Source: Chryseobacterium sp. SNU WT5 (lineage in GTDB: Bacteria; Bacteroidota; Bacteroidia; Flavobacteriales; Weeksellaceae). Taken from it: a DNA stretch of 64,000 nt. The stretch is taken from assembly GCF_007362475.1 (NCBI RefSeq), contig NZ_CP041687.1:1426001-1490000 (forward strand), read 5' to 3'. The position numbers and the translations under genes were made by a program. The notes beneath the pieces are model-generated. The model worked only from the letters and a program-made list of their open reading frames with translations. It was not told the origin of the DNA and searched no databases. This document shows, piece after piece, positions 56,219 through 64,000 of the stretch; the first letter of the stretch is position 1; every line of letters starts with the position of its first letter.

Positions 56219-56278
56219 CGTGTATATTTGAAATAATTAAATTAGTATTTGCTCAATTAATATGCTTTAAAAAAACCA

Positions 56279-57304
56279 ATGAAAAAATTAATTCTCTATT
56301 TATTTTTAATATCAAACATTTTAGTCTCTTGTCAAAATAAAGCTATGCAAAAATATAATTGGTTACCAACATCTAGTGCTCCAAAATTGTATCCTACAGA
56401 AATTTACAACGGACATCTATACTTAGAAGACGGCAATCAGGTTTATATACCGACCTCTGCCTCAAACAATCCTGGGTGGGGTTATAGTGGATCCCTTCAT
56501 TCTCAAGGGGAGGATTTAAAAGCAATTCCTGTAAAACTAGAAATTACCTGGGCCTCTTTTAAAGAAAATAAATTTTACACAGGAAGTTGGGATTTGCCTG
56601 TAGAAAAAATAAAGCAATTATTTGAAAAAGGAACAACAGATTGGCGAACAAGTAAGCCTTCTAACTATAACCTGGTTGTAGTGGGTTGTGCTCCGGGAGG
56701 TGTCGTTGTGGTTTGGTTGTATGGCGATGATCAGCAAATAGAAATAGCGCGTTTTCAGGCAAAAGAAACCCAAATAGATATGAAAGATTTCTCACCATAT
56801 GCTCAGGTTCCCCAAAATGAATATTTTAAAACCTTAGGAGAGTTAACTCCTGAGTTGCGAAAAGAATTTGAAAAAAAAGGAATACAATATGACATTTGGG
56901 AGATCTATCGAAAAAAATACAACTGGAGAGCATCGATAGAGATTCCTAGTCATAATTTTCAAAACGTGAACATTGAAATGTATAATGGCGAAGAAGAAAC
57001 TTTGTTTAACGAAAGTATTAAACAGAATCCCTTTAAGCAAAGAGCAATCCCCCGTTTGATCTCTTACATATTTGAAGACAAAAATGGCAAACAAACTGTT
57101 TTTGAAATAAAATACTTCGATGAAGAGGAGATTTTTTCCCTATTTAAAAAATTTGATAAAAATCAACCTATAGAAATTATTCTGAGAATGGATGAAAACC
57201 TGGGTAATAGAAAACTAGTAATGAAACAGGGGGGAAAAGAAATGCTAATTCAAAAAATAGATTTTGATAATATGTGGGAGTACAAAAAATACAAAGCAAA
57301 ATAA
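56279..57304 (+). CDS. DUF2931 lipoprotein 2
   Basis: The 341-residue lipoprotein (lipobox LVSC, Cys18) is a paralogue of 53512-54651. Shared motifs are SSAPKLYPTEIYNG, LEITWASFKENKFYTGSWDLP, CAPGGVVVVWLYGDDQQIEIARFQAKE and YNWRASIEIP. It probably sits in the periplasm. As the gene directly after the lipase, it is the better-placed immunity candidate of the two. No experimental basis is visible. Confidence 0.75.
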   Translation: MKKLILYLFLISNILVSCQNKAMQKYNWLPTSSAPKLYPTEIYNGHLYLEDGNQVYIPTSASNNPGWGYSGSLHSQGEDLKAIPVKLEITWASFKENKFYTGSWDLPVEKIKQLFEKGTTDWRTSKPSNYNLVVVGCAPGGVVVVWLYGDDQQIEIARFQAKETQIDMKDFSPYAQVPQNEYFKTLGELTPELRKEFEKKGIQYDIWEIYRKKYNWRASIEIPSHNFQNVNIEMYNGEEETLFNESIKQNPFKQRAIPRLISYIFEDKNGKQTVFEIKYFDEEEIFSLFKKFDKNQPIEIILRMDENLGNRKLVMKQGGKEMLIQKIDFDNMWEYKKYKAK

Positions 57305-57336
57305 TTTTATCTACATCTTTCAATATTTAATTTTAT

Positions 57337-58377
57337 ATGCAAACCTTCAACATACATATCATCAAAAAAAACGAGACTCTAAAAAGTATCGCGGAATTAT
57401 ATGACTTGTCCGAAGATGAACTGAAGAACTTTCACAATAGAAATGGGGTCCCCAAAGAAAATATCTTAATCGGAATTACAACGCAAAAAGAACTTTTTCT
57501 CCCAAGAAATGCAGTTTTAGATAAAGCTAAACTCGTAAAATTCGGAAATGGAAATCGTTTGATTTTCGATCCTAAAAATTCTTTTTATAATTATGGTGTG
57601 ATGATCACCATCGAAAATGAAGAGAGAAAAAATGAAATTAAATATGAGGCTTCCGTAAAGTGGTTGAAAACTGAAAATGCACTTCATTATTTTGAAATCG
57701 ATCGCACATCTAAACTTTACATTAATGAAGAAGAGATTAATGATATTGCCGATTTATTAGCCTATAAAACTTCAAAAGTGCTTTATCCGATGCAAATCAG
57801 CGTAGATGAAACAGGCAAATTTAATTCAGTAGAAAATCTGGGGATATTTAAAGACAGATGGGAAACAATAAAGGAAGAAGTGTACAAAGAATTTGAAGGC
57901 GAAATTGTAGAAGATTATTTATTGAAGATTGAACAAAAAATTGACGAGCCGGAAATTATATCTCTTTTAATTAAAAATGATTATTTCATTCGAACTTTAT
58001 TTTTTGGCGTTTATCAAAAATTCGGCAAAGCATTTAATATTGATGGATTAGAAAGTTTTCCGGTAATAGATAACGCTATCGAACCGCTCTATAAAATTGA
58101 TCTGGAAATTGATCCTTTAAAAGACGATTATGACCTGGTTAATATTGAAGGACATGGAACTTTAAACGAAGAAAGATCTGTATATGATCTGATTAATGGC
58201 GCTCCTTTTTCTTTTTTAGTTGAAGAAGAGCCGATAATAAACTCGGAGGGTAATTTTAGGCTGCAGTTTTTTATGAACGGAAAAACCAACCTACCCGAAT
58301 CAATGTATCTGGAATGTGATATTTTGCTGGGAGAGCGAAAGAAAGTCTCGGTGGTTATTTCAAATTTAGAAGGTTAA
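57337..58377 (+). CDS. LysM domain-containing protein of the T6SS island
   Basis: The 346-residue protein starts with a LysM domain (about residues 6-56, IHIIKKNETLKSIAELYDLSEDELKNFHNRN) and then a region with no recognised family, rich in Glu/Ile/Asn. No signal peptide is seen. LysM usually binds peptidoglycan; in T6SS islands such domains occur in spike-associated proteins. The following secreted-protein gene starts 10 bp later, suggesting one operon. Confidence 0.7.
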   Translation: MQTFNIHIIKKNETLKSIAELYDLSEDELKNFHNRNGVPKENILIGITTQKELFLPRNAVLDKAKLVKFGNGNRLIFDPKNSFYNYGVMITIENEERKNEIKYEASVKWLKTENALHYFEIDRTSKLYINEEEINDIADLLAYKTSKVLYPMQISVDETGKFNSVENLGIFKDRWETIKEEVYKEFEGEIVEDYLLKIEQKIDEPEIISLLIKNDYFIRTLFFGVYQKFGKAFNIDGLESFPVIDNAIEPLYKIDLEIDPLKDDYDLVNIEGHGTLNEERSVYDLINGAPFSFLVEEEPIINSEGNFRLQFFMNGKTNLPESMYLECDILLGERKKVSVVISNLEG

Positions 58378-58387
58378 ATAAAATAAC

Positions 58388-59452
58388 ATGAAAGATAATT
58401 TAAAAAATTTTTTAGGTTTAATGGTGTGCTTTTTGAGTTTCGGCTTTAGTCAGGCACAAAAAACCGAATTTGTGGTGCCCCAAAAAATGGAGCTGCTGGA
58501 AAATAAAATTGTCGGTTTTACCAGTCTCTATATAGCAGGTCCAAAAGTATTTACTGCTGTAACTTCAGTTGATAATGATTTTTCCACTGATGTCGAACTG
58601 GAAAATATGGAGTTTAATGGCAATTCAAATCAATATCTTATCCTTGGTTTGAATAAAGGAGCGAAATCTAAACAGTTTATTCAGCGAGCAAGCTGGAAGG
58701 TAACTTTTAGAAAGCAATCTAACAATTCTACAAAAGTACTTGTAGAACTTACAGATGTTATTCCAGACCAATGGTCTAATAAAGAAGTCAACACCAAAAC
58801 AACGAGATCAACCGGAAAACTGGAGGCGGAACTGAAAAAATTTTTACTGAAAAAATCAGTAAAGCGGACCAAAAATTCAGATTCTACTTCTGATATCGCT
58901 GCCGCCGATAGTGCCGCCGCTTATGTAGATGCTGACCAGGCGGCTTTCGAAGCTATGATTGCGGCGGGTGACGCACAAAGAAATAAAAAGACCATCGTAT
59001 CAAAAAAACTACAAAATCTTTTCGGTAAACAATTAATACCAATTCCAACCTCGCCTGCAGTTTTTACAAAATCTTTAAATACCGTTCCTACTGAAAAAGA
59101 ATGCGCAGATTGTGAGAATAGAATTTATTACAATTACGATTTTGAGGATTTTAACGTCATCTACGCGAAAATGAATGACGGAACAGAATTTTATGCTTTG
59201 CAGTATTACGGAGATGTAAAAGTGAAAGGTTTTCCCTATGATCTGGTTTTTAATGACAGCACAGCAGAAGAATGTAAAATAAAATTTGCCAGATATAATG
59301 CACAATTGTATCAAACAACCATCAATATTGATGAAAATTCTGACACCGCATTAATGGTGGTAGATTTCAAAAAAGATAAAATGTACGTTCGGCTGGAATT
59401 TGCGAACCAATACCTCTCCAGAATCAAAGTGTCTAACAAAGAAATAAATTAA
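58388..59452 (+). CDS. Secreted protein of unknown function in the T6SS island
   Basis: The 354-residue protein has a signal peptide (about residues 1-24, ending SQAQ). A beta-rich N-terminal domain (FVVPQKMELLENKIVGFTSLYIAGPKVF) follows, then an alanine-rich linker (around residues 175-200, AAADSAAAYVDADQAAFEAMIAAGDAQ), and a C-terminal domain with CADCENRIYYNYDFEDF and a final beta region. No family recognised. It is squeezed between the LysM and DUF4280 genes with gaps of 10 and 2 bp, so it is probably functionally tied to them. Confidence 0.65.
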   Translation: MKDNLKNFLGLMVCFLSFGFSQAQKTEFVVPQKMELLENKIVGFTSLYIAGPKVFTAVTSVDNDFSTDVELENMEFNGNSNQYLILGLNKGAKSKQFIQRASWKVTFRKQSNNSTKVLVELTDVIPDQWSNKEVNTKTTRSTGKLEAELKKFLLKKSVKRTKNSDSTSDIAAADSAAAYVDADQAAFEAMIAAGDAQRNKKTIVSKKLQNLFGKQLIPIPTSPAVFTKSLNTVPTEKECADCENRIYYNYDFEDFNVIYAKMNDGTEFYALQYYGDVKVKGFPYDLVFNDSTAEECKIKFARYNAQLYQTTINIDENSDTALMVVDFKKDKMYVRLEFANQYLSRIKVSNKEIN

Positions 59453-59454
59453 CC

Positions 59455-59946
59455 ATGGCAGAAAAACATATAGTAGTTCAAGGCGCGATGTGCAAATGTC
59501 AGTTTGGGCAGATTCCTGATAAATTGAAAGTGCTTTCTCATAAAAAAGAATATGCTAACGACAAAGAGGCATCCAAAAAACTAATTGCTACCACAATGGA
59601 AATTGGCGCTACCACTTTGGAAAAAAACACCTTTGGAAACTGTACAAAAATGGGCAGTCCTCCTCCACCTTGCAAACCCATGATTACCGAATGGAAAGGT
59701 TTTTATAAAGAGGTTGTCCTAAGCAACGGTGGAAATATATTGGTAGAAGACAGCAAAGCAGTTTGTGCCATTGCAGGAACGCCATGTATTGAAATTTTAG
59801 ATCACGGACAGCGAACCGAAGCGAGCAAGCAGAATTTTAAAAATGCAGATAAAGATGTGCAGCAGCAGATTAATCCATTGGTGGCTTCTACTGTAATTGG
59901 AGAAAAAAAACAAAAGTCTGATAAAGTTATATTTGAAGCAAAATGA
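59455..59946 (+). CDS. DUF4280 (PAAR-like) spike-tip protein
   Basis: The 163-residue protein has the DUF4280 pattern: VVQGAMCKCQFGQIPDKLKVLS, FGNCTKMGSPPPPCKPMITEWKGFYKEVVLSNGGNILVEDSKAVCAIAGTPCIEI. Conserved cysteines probably bind metal. DUF4280 proteins are PAAR-like and cap VgrG or phage-like spikes. It precedes the large OmpA-domain protein by one base, a classic tip-cargo arrangement. Confidence 0.85.
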   Translation: MAEKHIVVQGAMCKCQFGQIPDKLKVLSHKKEYANDKEASKKLIATTMEIGATTLEKNTFGNCTKMGSPPPPCKPMITEWKGFYKEVVLSNGGNILVEDSKAVCAIAGTPCIEILDHGQRTEASKQNFKNADKDVQQQINPLVASTVIGEKKQKSDKVIFEAK

Positions 59947-59947
59947 T

Positions 59948-60907
59948 ATGGGAAAAGGTATAAAAAGTTTAAAAATCGAATATGGTGAACTTCTTAACGT
60001 AAGCACTCCTGCAAATAATCATTTCACTTTAAAAGCTGATGAACTGGCACACATTACAGTTGGTGAGTGGGCACCTGGCATAAATGGTTTGTACCAGGGA
60101 AATGTTAATTGGTTCCGATATGATAATAAAAAAGAACTCTTGGCTAATGATTACGGCAATAGATTGAACTTTTCCATACCTAAGAATCATTGTGGTTCCT
60201 ATACACACTATATTGAAGCAAGTCTTTCTGAAAATTGTGATTTCACTAATGGAATTTATATTAACGGACATTGTGACCCTTTAATTACATATAGTAAATG
60301 GTGTATTCAAAACGATGGTAGTGATCAACGTGATCATGACTTTTCTTTTGGTGAGAATGTTTTTCTTAGTCTTAATACTGAAGGGATCAATGGAAACTGG
60401 GTTACTGTGGAATTATATCGGCTAAACGATGATATAACAATTGAAAAAATTAAAAAATGGTTAACCGATAAAAATTATGATCCTAAAGAAGACGATAAAC
60501 TTGCAAAAATATTTGATAAACAGGCATGGGTAATTAATGGAGAAATAAATACAGATTTTACAATTCTACCCACTTGGAAAAAAGGAGAAGATGGTAACAA
60601 ATTTTATGTTAAAATAAAAGATAATAGTCAATATATTAGAGACAATAACCATGATTATATACATGCACGATTTCTTCGTGTAAAAAATAAAACAGTTCCT
60701 ATACAAACCAAAATTGAAATTCTCACCAGTAATTCGCCGGTAAAAATTGGGGACACGGAAAAAAAAGTTGATAATATTTCAAAATGTAGGTTTAGAGTAA
60801 TAAATTTTACAGAAAGAGGTGGAACAGTAGAACTTTTTAATGAGGGAAAGTTCATTAATAAGATGGATGCTTCAAGTAAATTTTACACTATAAAAAATAT
60901 TAATTAA
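59948..60907 (+). CDS. N-terminal half of a large OmpA-domain protein (in-frame TAA at 60905)
   Basis: The frame from ATG 59948 gives 319 residues without a signal peptide, beginning MGKGIKSLKIEYGELLNVST and ending in SKFYTIKNIN before TAA (60905-60907). The same frame continues directly with DYDKSNIRADAKPILDEI, the start of an OmpA domain normally preceded by I-Y-Y-D. The TAA is therefore read as a nonsense codon inside one gene spanning 59948-62737. The N-terminal part has Ig-like beta regions with WTVELYRLNDD-type patterns. Its function is unknown; it is possibly a T6SS cargo linked to the DUF4280 tip. Confidence 0.75.
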   Translation: MGKGIKSLKIEYGELLNVSTPANNHFTLKADELAHITVGEWAPGINGLYQGNVNWFRYDNKKELLANDYGNRLNFSIPKNHCGSYTHYIEASLSENCDFTNGIYINGHCDPLITYSKWCIQNDGSDQRDHDFSFGENVFLSLNTEGINGNWVTVELYRLNDDITIEKIKKWLTDKNYDPKEDDKLAKIFDKQAWVINGEINTDFTILPTWKKGEDGNKFYVKIKDNSQYIRDNNHDYIHARFLRVKNKTVPIQTKIEILTSNSPVKIGDTEKKVDNISKCRFRVINFTERGGTVELFNEGKFINKMDASSKFYTIKNIN

Positions 60908-60961
60908 GATTATGATAAATCAAATATTCGTGCTGATGCAAAACCTATTCTTGATGAAATT

Positions 60962-62737
60962 TTGCAGTTTTTAACCAAACTAATGCCCTATGTACCCGTG
61001 GAGCTAGGTTCGCATACAGATGTGAGGGGGACTGACATTTATAACAAATTGTTATCTCAAAGAAGAGCTCAATCAGTTGTTGATTATTTGGTCAGTAAGG
61101 GAGTTGATATAGGAAGAATACACGCTAAAGGATACGGTAAAACAATGCCATTATATCTTGGTGAAAACATTTCTGAAACGATGCATGAGATGAACAGAAG
61201 GACAACTATAAAATTTCTTATTAGTGATAAAGATGCTTTGCCAATAGAATATTCTCTAATAGCACCTACTATTGAAAAACCACTGCCAGTTTCGATTGCT
61301 GTAAATGGTGTTAGTAGAAAAGGTTGCTATCATCAACCTCATATTCACAAAAATGAAATAATTATTTTAGATGGTTTCAAATCTAAATCTCGCGCAGTGT
61401 TAAATGATGGTGATAATCCTAATATTACCTATAAAATATATTCATTAGCACCAAAATTGAATGATTTTCTGCATTCTTTTTTCCTTGGAAGCAAATTCGC
61501 TCATCAGGTTTTTATAAATTCTTGTGCATATTATTCTAAAATAGACCATGCCACTGTTTTGCTAACTACTTATCCAGATGCGGTTCTAACTTATAATATA
61601 CGGATGAGTTATAAAGAACCTTATTTCTGGAATAATGTTCCTGTAGATATCGTGGATAATTTTGTTTGGTTAGATGAGACGGTGGCGGCTTTAAAAAAAT
61701 GTTTAGATGTAATAAATATCTTTACAAACAAAGAACAAAAAGAACTTTCTGATAAAATAATCGAGTTTATAAATGAAGAGACTCATAAAATGGGTTTGGG
61801 TCTTCATTTTCTATATAATTTCAATGATATTGAAAAAAGATTAGCTCCTGCAGCGAGATTTGATTATACCAAAGAATACCGCACATTAACTACGATTGCA
61901 CTGGTAATAATGTATCTTATTGAAATATTAATTATCCTGTTAATTATATGGTTTACACGTGGTAAAGGTGCTTTTGGAAGAATAAAAAAATTTAAATCTT
62001 TTTTCAAAGTCATAGATAAGTTAGATGATTGGGGCTTCGAGGTAGTCTATCCAAAATTGGCAGAGAATAGAACGATGTATTTTGAATCTTGGATAGGGAA
62101 AATATCCAGAGTTGTAGAAATCAATTCTATTGCTGATCCTTTAATAGGTATTTCATATGAGAAAGAAGTACTCCTCTCAGAAATGGATTTAGCCGAAGAT
62201 TTGAAGGATATTTTAGATAAAAATACTTTGGAGGGCACAAAACTTAAATTTGAGTTTAAAGGTAAAATTTTAATGCAGATTAATGTAAAAGTTAATATGG
62301 GTTCAAAAAAAATATTTGTTCGGGATTTTCTGTATGGTCTTAATAGTGCTTCTGGAAATTTTACAGCAGGTGTAGGTATTTCCGCAGGAGTTTCGATGAA
62401 AGGTTTCAAAATTGTAAAAGAGAAGGATATTTATTGGTTACCAATTCCGCCTACCAATGTAAAATTAGAAGCTAAACTGGATGTTGATTTAGGAGGATAT
62501 ATGACCTTCTCTCGTAAATTCGGTATAGATTATAATGTAAAAGGAATTCCTACGGGTGTTTACCACCAAGATATTATTTTCTTTTCAGGTTTAAAGGGAA
62601 CTTATTTTCAGAAAGTAGTTGGTTTTGTGGATGGAAAAAAGAAAGTTGATACTAATCCAAACGATAAACCAAAAGCTTTTACATTAATTAAAGGAGATAC
62701 TTACACAATGGATAAAGTTTATCTTTTCAAAATTTAA
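60962..62737 (+). CDS. C-terminal half of the OmpA-domain protein (candidate T6SS toxin carrier)
   Basis: Coding sense runs from 60908; the first usable start is TTG 60962, which would cut the OmpA domain. The OmpA peptidoglycan-binding core is clear (ELGSHTDVRGTDIYNKLLSQRRAQSVVDYLVSKGVDIGRIHAKGYG). About 480 further residues include one strong membrane segment (LTTIALVIMYLIEILIILLIIWF, about 620 bp from the end) and a beta-rich end (KLKFEFKGKILMQINVKVNMG). A membrane-inserting toxin is possible, but no known toxin family was recognised. Confidence 0.7.
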   Translation: MQFLTKLMPYVPVELGSHTDVRGTDIYNKLLSQRRAQSVVDYLVSKGVDIGRIHAKGYGKTMPLYLGENISETMHEMNRRTTIKFLISDKDALPIEYSLIAPTIEKPLPVSIAVNGVSRKGCYHQPHIHKNEIIILDGFKSKSRAVLNDGDNPNITYKIYSLAPKLNDFLHSFFLGSKFAHQVFINSCAYYSKIDHATVLLTTYPDAVLTYNIRMSYKEPYFWNNVPVDIVDNFVWLDETVAALKKCLDVINIFTNKEQKELSDKIIEFINEETHKMGLGLHFLYNFNDIEKRLAPAARFDYTKEYRTLTTIALVIMYLIEILIILLIIWFTRGKGAFGRIKKFKSFFKVIDKLDDWGFEVVYPKLAENRTMYFESWIGKISRVVEINSIADPLIGISYEKEVLLSEMDLAEDLKDILDKNTLEGTKLKFEFKGKILMQINVKVNMGSKKIFVRDFLYGLNSASGNFTAGVGISAGVSMKGFKIVKEKDIYWLPIPPTNVKLEAKLDVDLGGYMTFSRKFGIDYNVKGIPTGVYHQDIIFFSGLKGTYFQKVVGFVDGKKKVDTNPNDKPKAFTLIKGDTYTMDKVYLFKI

Positions 62738-62741
62738 ATTT

Positions 62742-63770
62742 ATGAAAAAAATAATTGTAATATTAAACATTGTATGCATCTTGCTATCATGCTCAAAAAA
62801 CAATGAAATTAAACAAACCCTGTCAAATATGAATAATCCAGTCTTAACATCAGATAATTTTGTTGAAATAATATCTAGACAAATTAAACATTATCCGAAA
62901 GAACCGCTTTATCAGGTATACGTAAAAAACTCATTATGTTTATATGAGGTTTTGGTAAATGATCTTCCCGTTGGAAAATTATTTGAATATTCTCAGCAAG
63001 CTACCCCATATGACTTAAATCCGGCAATACTAAAAAGTGGTAGACAAAAAATTACATTGCGTTTATATCCAGCACCTGAAGAATACAGCAGATCTGGTAA
63101 TGTTCTTTCACCAAACGTTTTATGCTCACTTGAAATTGTAAGCGTTGATAATAAAGATGCAGAATTTACAACTACGACTGTCGCAAAATTTAATTTACCA
63201 ACAAAAGTTAGAATGGCAGGGCAAAATAATAATGTTGAAATTCCGGAATTTGAAGGAGAAGGAAAAAATTATTATGAAATTACATTTGAGTTTGATGCTA
63301 CAATTCCATATGAGAACCAAGGCTGGAGCAATGGGCAAGATTTATCAAAACTTGATCAAAAAAAATTAGAAGAAGCTACTTTAAAATTTTATCAAAGTCA
63401 ATGGGATTTATACAATAGCAGAGATTTAAATGGATTACTGAAATTTATGTATCGTAAGGAAATTGAAGTTAGAAGCGCTTTATACAATAATAAGCAAGAC
63501 CTCATTAAGGTTTTAAACGCTTACAAAGAACCTATAATATCTAAATATTACAAAGAACAACCTATCATCAATTTTAAACGTGTTTTTTATGGAAACCATC
63601 GAATAGTCACATTACAACACGCAAGTGACGATATCAATCTTAAAAACGAGTCAGCATTATGGGGCATTGAAGAGAGCCCTTCAGACGGGAAAACTTATTT
63701 CTTTAATTATAGATATCTTTATCTTCCCAAAGGCAAGAATTTAGAAGACGGTTTAGAAGTTATTAGATAA
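62742..63770 (+). CDS. Lipoprotein of unknown function after the OmpA-domain gene
   Basis: The 342-residue protein has a lipoprotein signal (lipobox LLSC, Cys17). A beta-sandwich-like central region follows (LYQVYVKNSLCLYEVLVNDLPVGKLFEY). A C-terminal helical/SnoaL-like part has YQSQWDLYNSRDLNGLLKFMYRKEIEVRSALYN. It starts 4 bp after the OmpA-domain gene. Position and periplasmic anchoring fit an immunity protein for that cargo, but this is inference. Confidence 0.65.
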   Translation: MKKIIVILNIVCILLSCSKNNEIKQTLSNMNNPVLTSDNFVEIISRQIKHYPKEPLYQVYVKNSLCLYEVLVNDLPVGKLFEYSQQATPYDLNPAILKSGRQKITLRLYPAPEEYSRSGNVLSPNVLCSLEIVSVDNKDAEFTTTTVAKFNLPTKVRMAGQNNNVEIPEFEGEGKNYYEITFEFDATIPYENQGWSNGQDLSKLDQKKLEEATLKFYQSQWDLYNSRDLNGLLKFMYRKEIEVRSALYNNKQDLIKVLNAYKEPIISKYYKEQPIINFKRVFYGNHRIVTLQHASDDINLKNESALWGIEESPSDGKTYFFNYRYLYLPKGKNLEDGLEVIR

Positions 63771-63773
63771 AAT

Positions 63774-64000
63774 ATGATAAAGAATATATTGAAAGTACTA
63801 CTCCTCTTTACATTATTGTTATTTGGATGGGTTACCTGGAAGATTTACTCCACAGTTGGTTGGACCAATTTTAAATCAACAATGAAGCATTTCGCTCAAG
63901 AAAAAATATTACCACGCGATAAATCAAATGATACAACAATACAAAACGACACCATCATCTCAGCTGGTAACACAATTGTTGATAAATTTCAAGATCAAAA
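63774..64000 (+). CDS. Hypothetical single-pass membrane protein (cut by window edge)
   Basis: The open frame from ATG 63774 runs to the window end (75 codons) with no stop. An N-terminal membrane segment is evident (ILKVLLLFTLLLFGWVTWKIY, about residues 5-25), followed by a polar region. It starts 3 bp after the lipoprotein gene, so it belongs to the same run. No family recognised. Confidence 0.55.
   Translation, partial: MIKNILKVLLLFTLLLFGWVTWKIYSTVGWTNFKSTMKHFAQEKILPRDKSNDTTIQNDTIISAGNTIVDKFQDQ

Overview
The window looks like chromosome of a Bacteroidota bacterium of the Flavobacteriia, most likely the Chryseobacterium/Kaistella/Epilithonimonas branch (Weeksellaceae). This rests on the AT-rich sequence, promoter boxes of the TAnnTTTG type, a PorW/SprE homologue of the type IX secretion/gliding system, a MurF-alanine racemase fusion, and Bacteroidota-type Hcp/VgrG genes of a type VI secretion system (T6SS). 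No tRNA, rRNA or CRISPR array was seen.

Layout. 1-6.9 kb: start of a TonB-dependent outer-membrane protein, a JmjC/cupin protein, a DoxX protein, a DUF3060 protein, an M14 carboxypeptidase and lepA. 6.9-8.6 kb: a minus-strand cassette with an ECF sigma factor, a likely membrane anti-sigma factor and a secreted protein. 8.7-13.1 kb: a plus-strand run with a DUF2520 protein, KdsC, Maf and PorW/SprE. 13.1-19.6 kb: minus-strand housekeeping genes (tsaB; a tightly overlapped LysE-LdcA-DoxX-YraN-SDR run; rpiB-rnr). 19.6-20.2 kb: a gene-free AT-rich stretch with a perfect DnaA box, followed by pgk. 21.5-30 kb: a methyltransferase, mnmG flanked by two parS-like palindromes, ybeY, a patatin/beta-barrel protein, murF-alr and tdk. 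The parS sites and DnaA box suggest that the window lies close to the replication origin. 30-34.7 kb: a hypothetical gene, a MurC-like ligase, a decayed REP-associated transposase between two copies of a structured 102-bp repeat, rsmI and fabG. 34.9-37.7 kb: a three-gene operon for ergothioneine synthesis (egtB-egtD) ending in a racemase-like gene. 37.7-44.7 kb: surE, a tail-specific protease, a LytS/LytTR-type two-component system with 2TM domains, and a frameshifted cardiolipin synthase. 44.8-50.4 kb: a deaminase, a trimethylamine-monooxygenase-like flavoprotein, DUF4256, a membrane protein, mnmA and an outer-membrane barrel protein.

50.6-64 kb is a T6SS accessory island. Hcp and VgrG are divergent. 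The space between them carries two 20-bp palindromes with identical half-sites 156 bp apart, a strong candidate operator pair. Downstream of vgrG lie two DUF2931 lipoproteins flanking a Tle1-like (DUF2235) lipase, a LysM protein, a secreted protein, a PAAR-like DUF4280 protein, a large OmpA-domain protein split by an in-frame TAA, and further lipoprotein/membrane genes running off the end. Baseplate and sheath genes are not in the window.

Four genes show single-base disruptions: a nonsense codon in the transposase, frameshifts in cls and at the vgrG N-terminus, and a nonsense codon in the OmpA-domain protein. Whether these are biology (decay, phase variation, recoding) or base-call errors decides how much of the T6SS island works.
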